From NCBI GenBank assembly GCA_003156805.1, contig PMHV01000062.1, positions 7,738 to 68,981 on the forward strand: DNA of 61,244 nucleotides. The letters run 5' to 3'. Numbering within the stretch: the stretch's first letter is position 1; every line of letters begins with the position of its first letter. Made by a program: the position numbers and the translations under genes. The notes beneath the pieces were generated by a model, which worked only from the letters and a program-made list of their open reading frames with translations, was not told the DNA's origin and did not search any database. Below are positions 55,320 through 61,244 of the stretch, in pieces. Source of the stretch: Acidobacteriaceae bacterium (GTDB taxonomy: Bacteria; Acidobacteriota; Terriglobia; Terriglobales; Acidobacteriaceae).

Positions 55320-56238
55320 AACATGGCAGCAGGTGGTGCAGGTTGCCCTGGGGCTGATGCTTCTGCTGGGCGCCGCGGCGCTATTGCACTTTTACGCTCC
55401 GGTCACGGCGCAGGGTCCGCAGCCGGACGACCTGCAAAAACAGGTCCACCAGCTCACCTTACAGGTAGACCAGCTTGAGCAGGAGCAGGCGATGCCGGCC
55501 GTGGTCCTGAACCGGTACCGGAACTCCATCGGCTACATTTATGGCGTGTATCAAGTGGGGTTCGCGAACCAACCCGCCGCCATCCGGGCGCGGGTTTCGG
55601 GAACGGGATTCCTGGTGGGCGGCGGATTGATTGCCACGAACCGGCATGTAGCCGAACCTTGGTACGGCGACCGCGAGGCTGAGGAGCTCATTCAGCGCGG
55701 CGCCACGGCGACGCTGGAGACGTTGGTTGTGTTCTTCCCCGGTTCACCCGAGCCGGTAAACCTGACGCCAGCTGCGGTCTCGACGACTTCCGACCTTGCC
55801 GTGTTGCACGCGGAAGATTCTGCCCCGGTGCGCCGGCTGGCTGTACTGCCGCTGGCAAAATCGCCGGCAGCTCCGGGAGAATTTGTGACCGTAATTGCCT
55901 ATCCGATGGGAATTGCAGGCATGGTGGCGAAATCGCCCGCGACGGTTTATGACCGCCTGGCCTACCGGCACAATGACATCACGGCGGCGAGCGAGTTGGC
56001 GGCGTTGTCTCTGATTCGTCCTTCGGCGACGTTTGGGCACCTGGGCGATGTGGTGGGTGACAAGCTGATTTACGACGCACCCACGGCGCACGGCGGCAGC
56101 GGCGGCCCTGTGTTCAACGCCAAGGGCGAAGTGATTGGTGTGAACTCCGCCTTCATGGATGGATTCTCCGGAGGGACGCTGGGAATTTCCGTCGAATCGC
56201 TGCGACCGTTGCTGCAGAGCGCGCGAAGCAGCCGATAA
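55276..56238 (+). CDS. Membrane-anchored trypsin-like serine protease
   Basis: Predicted 320 aa from ATG 55276. One transmembrane segment (VVQVALGLMLLLGAAALLHFY, about residues 20-40) anchors the protein with a short coiled region after it (DLQKQVHQLTLQVDQLEQEQ). The chymotrypsin-fold domain has the triad His in IATNRHVAEPWYG, Asp in TTSDLAVLHAE, and Ser in AHGGSGGPVFNAKG. It is DegP/HtrA-like but has no PDZ domain. Likely a periplasmic quality-control or processing protease; substrate unknown. Confidence 0.88.
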   Translation: MSEPESPRESDEVSETWQQVVQVALGLMLLLGAAALLHFYAPVTAQGPQPDDLQKQVHQLTLQVDQLEQEQAMPAVVLNRYRNSIGYIYGVYQVGFANQPAAIRARVSGTGFLVGGGLIATNRHVAEPWYGDREAEELIQRGATATLETLVVFFPGSPEPVNLTPAAVSTTSDLAVLHAEDSAPVRRLAVLPLAKSPAAPGEFVTVIAYPMGIAGMVAKSPATVYDRLAYRHNDITAASELAALSLIRPSATFGHLGDVVGDKLIYDAPTAHGGSGGPVFNAKGEVIGVNSAFMDGFSGGTLGISVESLRPLLQSARSSR

Positions 56239-56395
56239 AATCCAGAAGTTTGCGCGCCACCACGCCTGTGCACTGGCCATCGATGCCACCTTGCTGGCTT
56301 CAAGCCCGCTTGGCATTACCTGACGACGGTTTGGGAATGTTTCGGATTCCGGATCAGGACGCTTCCCGATGGAGCCGATTTGTCGAGGGTCAACT

Positions 56396-58315
56396 TTATT
56401 CTGGGCCAGGCGCTGATGGCGAAAAGCCCTTAAGCCATCCAGTCTCGCGCACGTGTTCATCTTGCAAGCGTCGCAGCCGCGCGGAGAGAATGCCGGAGCG
56501 GTCGAGGTATCCGAGCACTTTGCGATGGTCAGCGCGATCGACTACGGGCAAGCGCCCAACATCGAAACCGAGCATCTTGGCGGCGGCCTCGGAGACGAGT
56601 TCGTCAGGGTGAGCCACAACGAGATGGGTGCTGCCGGCTTCGAGCACGGTCATGGCGCCAGAGGAATCTTTATCGAGAGCGCGGAGCACGTCGCCGCGGG
56701 TGACGATGCCGGCAAGTTTGCCGGCATTGTCGAGAATCAACAGCGCCTGATGGCCAGCCACGCCGGGATCGTGTTGTGCGATGCGCCCGGCCAGCGTTCC
56801 CACCGTGGTGCTGGAGGCGATGACGGGCAATTTCTTCTCCATGGTTTCGGTCTCCATAGTTTCGGCGACCGTGACGTGCGAAAGGGCATCGGTTTCGTAG
56901 TCCTGATGGACGCGCAAGCCGCGACGCAGAAGTTTTTCCGTCATGATTGAACTGTTGGGCATGAAGAGCATGGCGATGCCGTCGGCGATGACGCTGACCA
57001 GCATCAGAGGCAAAACCGAATTGTAGTCGCGAGTAATTTCGAAGGCGAAGATGATAAAGGAAAACGTAGCCCGCGAAGCGGCGCCGAAAACCGCTCCCAT
57101 GGCGACAAGTGCGGAGGCTCCGGGAGAGAGATTCGCGGCTGGGAAAAAATGGTTGGCCGCCATGGCGAAGATTCCGCCCAGGGCGGCGCTCCACATGAAA
57201 CATGGCGCGAGCAGGCCACCCGACGTGCCGGAGCCAAGCGAGATTACCAATGCCGCGGCCTTGGCCAGCATGACGACGAGAAGGAGCTTCCAGGCCAATT
57301 GGCCGTTGAGGATGTCGCCAATCGTGTCATAGCCGACACCGAGAACGCGGGGCACGAAGAACGCAATGATGCCCAGACCGAGCGCGCCGATTGCGGGCCA
57401 CCACATTTCGTCCACTGGGAGCTTCTCGAACTGATCTTCCACCCAATAGAGAAGCTTGCTGAAGCCGGTGGCGGCTACACCGGAAATCAGGCCGAGCGCG
57501 AGATAAAACGGCAGCGCTCGCGGGATGGCGAAGTCCATTAAGTGGACCTGAAACATCGGCCCCAGCCCCAAAAGCTGCATGTGGACGGCAGTGGCGAGTG
57601 TGCTGGCAATTACGAGAGGAATGAAGGACCGCGATTTGAACTCGAACAGCAAAAGCTCGATGGCCAGAATCACTCCCGCGATGGGAGTGTTGAATGTGGC
57701 GGACATTCCGGCCGCGGCGCCGCAGGCGAGCAGCACTTTGCGCTCGGACGCAGTGGTATGAAAAATCTGGCCGACGAGAGATCCCAATGCCCCGCCGGTC
57801 TGGATGATGGGTCCTTCCGCGCCGAACGGGCCGCCAGTACCAATGGCGATTGCCGCCGAGATGGGCTTGAGGATCGCCACGCGTGGAGCGATGCGGCTAC
57901 GGTTAAACAGTACGGCCTCCATCGCCTCCGGGATGCCGTGGCCCTTGATTTTCGGTGAGCCGTACTTTGCCATGATCCCAACGATGATGCCGCCGACGAC
58001 GGGCGTGATAATGACAAGCCAACCCAGGTGATTGTGCTGCGCGCTGATGAAGTCGGTCGACCAGCGATGGAAGAAGAACAGATTGGTGATCAGTCCGATG
58101 AGCTTGTACAGGGCGAAAGCGACCACACCGGCGGCCAGGCCGATGACAGCCGAAAGAAGCGAAATGAGGAGCATGCGGAAGGGAGCGGCGGTAAAGAGCG
58201 GATCGGAAGAAGCCCCGGGAAAAGATCGGCCGGCCCTGCGCGCCATATTCTCGCCGGGCGCGGTCTCCGCAGGCTGAGGTGCTTCCTGCGGCGTCCCTTG
58301 ACCGCCGCCGCTCAT
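56396..58315 (-). CDS. ClC-family chloride channel/antiporter with CBS pair
   Basis: Predicted 639 aa. The ClC membrane core (about residues 45-460) shows IKGHGIPEAMEAVL, GTGGPFGAEGPIIQTGGALGS (the GxEGP selectivity loop with the gating Glu) and GTSGGLLAPCFMWSAALGGIF. Two CBS domains fill the C-terminal ~170 residues (LPVIASSTTVGTLAGRI; LVVAHPDELVSEAAAKML). Soluble tails with CBS pairs often sense nucleotides. It starts 13 bp after a MarR-family gene and is almost certainly cotranscribed with it. Channel versus Cl-/H+ exchange is open; fluoride transport is less likely because the GxEGP loop is canonical. Confidence 0.9.
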   Translation of the reverse strand: MSGGGQGTPQEAPQPAETAPGENMARRAGRSFPGASSDPLFTAAPFRMLLISLLSAVIGLAAGVVAFALYKLIGLITNLFFFHRWSTDFISAQHNHLGWLVIITPVVGGIIVGIMAKYGSPKIKGHGIPEAMEAVLFNRSRIAPRVAILKPISAAIAIGTGGPFGAEGPIIQTGGALGSLVGQIFHTTASERKVLLACGAAAGMSATFNTPIAGVILAIELLLFEFKSRSFIPLVIASTLATAVHMQLLGLGPMFQVHLMDFAIPRALPFYLALGLISGVAATGFSKLLYWVEDQFEKLPVDEMWWPAIGALGLGIIAFFVPRVLGVGYDTIGDILNGQLAWKLLLVVMLAKAAALVISLGSGTSGGLLAPCFMWSAALGGIFAMAANHFFPAANLSPGASALVAMGAVFGAASRATFSFIIFAFEITRDYNSVLPLMLVSVIADGIAMLFMPNSSIMTEKLLRRGLRVHQDYETDALSHVTVAETMETETMEKKLPVIASSTTVGTLAGRIAQHDPGVAGHQALLILDNAGKLAGIVTRGDVLRALDKDSSGAMTVLEAGSTHLVVAHPDELVSEAAAKMLGFDVGRLPVVDRADHRKVLGYLDRSGILSARLRRLQDEHVRETGWLKGFSPSAPGPE

Positions 58316-58328
58316 GTGCGCTCCATTT

Positions 58329-58784
58329 TCATTCTTTCGTGGAAGCTACCGAACGCTTGCGGCCGGCTCCGTTGCCTGCGCGCATCACCCGGCGGAGAGC
58401 GGCGACCAAGCTTGGTCCGGACGAGCGGAGTTCGTTGTGGTGGTGGAGCGCCAGTTCGCTGAGAACCTTCTCGCCTTTGGGCGTCAGCGTGAGCAACACC
58501 TCGCGACGATCGTCAAGCCCGCGCTCGCGGTGCACAAATCCTCCCCGTTCGAGCCGGTTCACCAGTTCCACTGCGCTGTGGTGGCGGATTTGCAAGCGGC
58601 CGGCGAGTTCGCCGATGCGCGGCCGGGCACCTGCGGGCATGCCCTTGATGGCCAGCACGAGCTGATATTGGCCCCGTTCCAGGCCCGCTTTTTTGACAAC
58701 GCGGTCGCTGAAGTGGAGGAATTGGCGGATTTGATAACGAAATTCCGCCAGCGCTTGGTAGTCCGACAAGGTGAGTCTCTTCAT
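58329..58784 (-). CDS. MarR-family transcriptional regulator
   Basis: Predicted 151 aa. The winged helix-turn-helix region is ARPRIGELAGRLQIRHHSAVELVNRLERGGFVHRE followed by the wing DDRREVLLTLTPKGEKVL. Basic tail (RAGNGAGRKRSVASTKE). Encoded directly before the ClC gene, with a perfect palindrome 42-58 bp upstream of its ATG that is a good candidate for autoregulation. The ligand is unknown; anion or pH stress would fit the ClC partner, but this is inference. Confidence 0.92.
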   Translation of the reverse strand: MKRLTLSDYQALAEFRYQIRQFLHFSDRVVKKAGLERGQYQLVLAIKGMPAGARPRIGELAGRLQIRHHSAVELVNRLERGGFVHRERGLDDRREVLLTLTPKGEKVLSELALHHHNELRSSGPSLVAALRRVMRAGNGAGRKRSVASTKE

Positions 58785-58825
58785 GCCTCAGGGCGGGTCG
58801 AGGTGCGATGCAAACTACCCGATGT

Positions 58826-58842
58826 ATATCGTAACACGATAT
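58826..58842. promoter_or_regulatory. Probable MarR operator ATATCGT-AAC-ACGATAT
   Basis: A perfect 7-bp inverted repeat with a 3-nt centre, 17 bp in total, the usual size and symmetry of MarR-family sites. It overlaps the region where a promoter for the MarR-ClC operon would lie and is 100 bp before the purB start on the other strand. Confidence 0.75.
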
Positions 58843-58941
58843 GATTGAATTTGGAAAATGATTCTGGCCTGTTTTCCCGCGCTCCGTTTAGAATCTCTAG
58901 TCCCACAGTTTCTTGGTCGGCGAACAGGAGGCGCGTCCACT

Positions 58942-60297
58942 TTGATTCCTCGCTACACTCGTCCGGAGATGGGCCGCATCTGGAGCGACGAGAACCGCTT
59001 TCGCACCTGGCTGGCGGTGGAAGTCGCCGCCACCGAGATTTTGGCCGAGGCCGGGATGGTGCCCAAAGACGCGGCCAGGGCGATTCGCGAACGCGCCGAC
59101 TTCAGTGTGGGGCGTATTCACGAGATCGAGGCCGAAGTGCGGCACGACGTCATCGCTTTCACTACGGCGGTGGCTGAGATCGTGGGCCCGCAGGCGCGCT
59201 GGTTTCATTACGGGCTGACCTCAAATGACGTGGTAGATACGGCGCAGGCTTTGCTGATCCAGCAGGCGTCGGCGCTCATAGCGCAGGATTTACGACGATT
59301 GGCCGAGGTTCTCGAACGGCGTGCGTGGGAATTCAAAGACACACCCATAGTCGGGCGCACGCACGGTATTCACGCCGAACCCATCACCTTCGGCTTCAAA
59401 CTGGCCAACTGGTATTCGGAAACGCAGCGCAACATCGCGCGCTTCACCGCCGCTGCGGAAGATATGCGCGTCGGCAAGTTTTCGGGAGCGGTGGGGATTT
59501 TCGCCCACCTCACGCCGGAGATCGAAGAGAAGATTTGCGCGCGGCTGGGATTGAAGGCGGCGGCGGTATCGTCGCAGGTGATTCAGCGCGACCGGCACGC
59601 GCAGTATTTGGCGACACTGGCGGTGACCGCCTCTATGCTGGACAAGATTGCCACCGAGATTCGCCACCTGCAGCGGACCGAAGTGCGAGAGGTTGAGGAG
59701 TTCTTCAGCGAGAAGCAAAAAGGTTCGTCCGCTATGCCGCACAAGCGGAATCCCGTGACCAGCGAGCAGATCAGCGGCCTGGCGAGGGTGGTGCGCAGCA
59801 ACGCGCAGGCCGGATTCGAAAATGTCGCGTTATGGCACGAACGCGACATCTCGCATTCATCGGCAGAGCGCGTGATTCTGCCCGACTCGACGACGCTGGC
59901 CGATTATCTGCTCCACAAGACCGCCAACCTGATCGATACAATGTTCGTGTATCCCGAGCGCATGCGCATCAACCTGGAAAGCACGCGCGGGCTGATCTTC
60001 AGCGGGCAGTTGCTGCTTGACTTGGTGGAGCACGGCGTTTCACGCGAGGATGCTTATCGCGTGGTGCAGGGACACGCGATGCGCGCGTGGAAGGAAGGCC
60101 TCGATTTCCACGCGCTCATACTCGCCGACAAAGAAATCACCAGCCGCGTTCCGCGCAAGCAGATCGAGCGTGCCTTCGACCTGGCACGCCAACTGAAGAA
60201 TGTGGATAAGATTTTTGTCCGCGTATTCGGAAAAGGACGAGGCAACACGGAGACCAAACCAACTTCGAAATCTCCGCGCGTTCGCCGAGGACGCTAG
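58942..60297 (+). CDS. purB: Adenylosuccinate lyase
   Basis: Predicted 451 aa. A TTG at 58942 is chosen because AGGAGG lies 11 nt upstream and the family sequence begins IPRYTRPEMGRIWSDENRF; an ATG at 58858 would add 28 unconserved residues. Conserved segments are TSNDVVDTAQALLI, GRTHGIHAEPITFGFK and the fumarase/ASL signature GSSAMPHKRNPVTSEQ with its catalytic Ser loop. It acts twice in de novo purine synthesis (SAICAR and adenylosuccinate). Stands alone here, divergent from marR. Confidence 0.96.
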   Translation: MIPRYTRPEMGRIWSDENRFRTWLAVEVAATEILAEAGMVPKDAARAIRERADFSVGRIHEIEAEVRHDVIAFTTAVAEIVGPQARWFHYGLTSNDVVDTAQALLIQQASALIAQDLRRLAEVLERRAWEFKDTPIVGRTHGIHAEPITFGFKLANWYSETQRNIARFTAAAEDMRVGKFSGAVGIFAHLTPEIEEKICARLGLKAAAVSSQVIQRDRHAQYLATLAVTASMLDKIATEIRHLQRTEVREVEEFFSEKQKGSSAMPHKRNPVTSEQISGLARVVRSNAQAGFENVALWHERDISHSSAERVILPDSTTLADYLLHKTANLIDTMFVYPERMRINLESTRGLIFSGQLLLDLVEHGVSREDAYRVVQGHAMRAWKEGLDFHALILADKEITSRVPRKQIERAFDLARQLKNVDKIFVRVFGKGRGNTETKPTSKSPRVRRGR

Positions 60298-60498
60298 TTC
60301 CGTTCCTCGCGGCACACTTCTTCACGGAGCTACTTGTACAAACCCATCGCAGCGGCAAGAGTTGCGCTGTCCTAATCCGAACAGCGTCGGCTTTATTCAC
60401 TTTCTTAACCTCATGCATCCTGCGGGAGCGGCTTCGCATCGGATAATTAACCATGCAGTTAGTTCGTAAAGTTTCGTCAATCGGGTCGGAGGTGACCT

Positions 60499-61244
60499 AT
60501 GACAGCGGCTACGGTAACAAAGAAAGGCTTGCTAAAAGCGGTGAGTTCGCTGGTGGCGGTGGGAGTATTGAGCGCAACGCTCGCTGCTCAAACCGCATCG
60601 GCAACCCGCTACGATAATCAAATTCAAACTGCGCTCGCGACGAAACTCGCGGCCAAGAGTCAGTTCGGCGGCGTGCAATCGAGTGTGGAGGACGGCATCG
60701 TCACCCTGACCGGCACGGTCGATCTCTACCAGCGCAAACTGGACGCGGCCAAGCTCGCCCGCAAGACAGCGAAGGCCGCCGGCGTGCGTAACCGGATCAC
60801 CGTTGGCGGGCCGAATGTGCCGGATGCGCAACTGGAACAGAAGCTCGCGACCAAGCTCCGCTACGTGCGCGTGGGCTACGACAACACGTTCGACTACTTC
60901 GCGTTGGGCGTGAAAGATGGCGTGGTCACGGTCGAAGGCGAGGATCGAACCGGCGTGGGCCGCGACGAAGCTTACTCCGACATTGCGAACATGCCTGGCG
61001 TGAAGGATGTGATTGACAACATCGGGATCGAGCCGGTCTCGCTGTTCGACGATGGGCTGCGCATCCGGGCGGCGCGGGCGATCTATCGCGACTCGGTGTT
61101 GAGCAAGTATGCGATCGATCCGGCGCAGCCGATTCGTATCATCGTAGCTAACGGCCATGTGACGCTCTACGGCTCCGTGGATAGCACGATGGACAAAACA
61201 GTCGCCGGAATCCGAGCCAACCAGCTCTTCGGCGCCTTCAGCGT
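60499..61244 (+). CDS. Secreted BON-domain protein (cut by the window end)
   Basis: Partial: 248 codons are visible and the frame is still open at the edge. GGAGGTGA lies just before the ATG. A signal peptide (LLKAVSSLVAVGVLSATLAAQTASA) leads to repeated BON modules: LAAKSQFGGVQSSVEDGIVTLTGTVDLYQRK, then DGVVTVEGEDRTGVGRDEAYSD and VANGHVTLYGSVDSTMDKT. Three BON units are therefore seen or begun. BON domains bind phospholipid or act in envelope stress (OsmY-like). Likely periplasmic. Confidence 0.88.
   Translation, partial: MTAATVTKKGLLKAVSSLVAVGVLSATLAAQTASATRYDNQIQTALATKLAAKSQFGGVQSSVEDGIVTLTGTVDLYQRKLDAAKLARKTAKAAGVRNRITVGGPNVPDAQLEQKLATKLRYVRVGYDNTFDYFALGVKDGVVTVEGEDRTGVGRDEAYSDIANMPGVKDVIDNIGIEPVSLFDDGLRIRAARAIYRDSVLSKYAIDPAQPIRIIVANGHVTLYGSVDSTMDKTVAGIRANQLFGAFS

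Noticed and set aside
60532-61158. 208-codon minus-strand open frame at the window end
   Set aside because: The plus strand encodes a BON protein with ribosome site and signal peptide; the minus frame is its shadow.

Overview
This 61 kb window looks like a chromosomal segment of an acidobacterium (Acidobacteriota, probably class Terriglobia). That is an inference from the GC-rich coding sequence, the gene mix and the many small palindromic or word-like intergenic repeats; there is no rRNA or tRNA gene to confirm it. I see no transposase, phage gene or CRISPR array. Genes are closely packed and several long minus-strand runs use 4-bp ATGA or TTGA stop/start overlaps.

Layout: 0-4.8 kb holds unlinked genes (a repeat-type hypothetical protein, a secreted DUF4440 protein, a ketopantoate-reductase-like enzyme, MutL). 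4.9-23.2 kb is a purine and hydantoin utilisation island. On the minus strand, in transcription order from 21.1 to 10.9 kb, are allantoinase, three-subunit xanthine dehydrogenase, OHCU decarboxylase, 5-hydroxyisourate hydrolase, a membrane urate oxidase (PuuD type), allantoate amidohydrolase, (S)-ureidoglycine aminohydrolase and a second M20 enzyme with the signature of ureidoglycolate amidohydrolase. Divergent from this run are guanine deaminase and an NCS2 purine permease. Beyond its far end are a dihydropyrimidinase, a purine nucleoside permease-family protein, a luciferase-like oxidoreductase and an NCS1 permease. Together these predict guanine -> xanthine -> urate -> allantoin -> allantoate -> ureidoglycine -> ureidoglycolate -> glyoxylate, releasing nitrogen as ammonia without urease. 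An ammonium transporter follows at 24.2 kb.

25.9-38.6 kb is an unbroken minus-strand amino-acid block: trpC-trpF-trpB-trpA, chorismate mutase, DAHP synthase, tyrA, then hisI-G-D-C-B-H-F-A. The his operon is preceded by a sigma70-like promoter, a histidine-rich 24-residue leader peptide and a strong intrinsic terminator, which is a classical his attenuator. 38.7-48.3 kb carries succinyl-CoA:3-ketoacid CoA-transferase, a secreted GH3 glycosidase, mtnA, pyrE, a secreted beta-propeller protein and an MFS exporter. 48.3-49.7 kb is gene-poor and seems to hold decayed fragments.

49.7-61.2 kb has a LolC/E-LolD ABC system, ClpC, a glutaredoxin-like protein, a membrane-anchored trypsin-like protease, a ClC channel co-oriented with a MarR regulator (with a perfect palindrome upstream), purB, and a BON-domain protein cut by the window edge. 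A recurring theme is small palindromic or word-repeat elements lying between genes and in places forming part of the coding ends of NCS1, trpA/trpB, scoA and the LolC-like permease.
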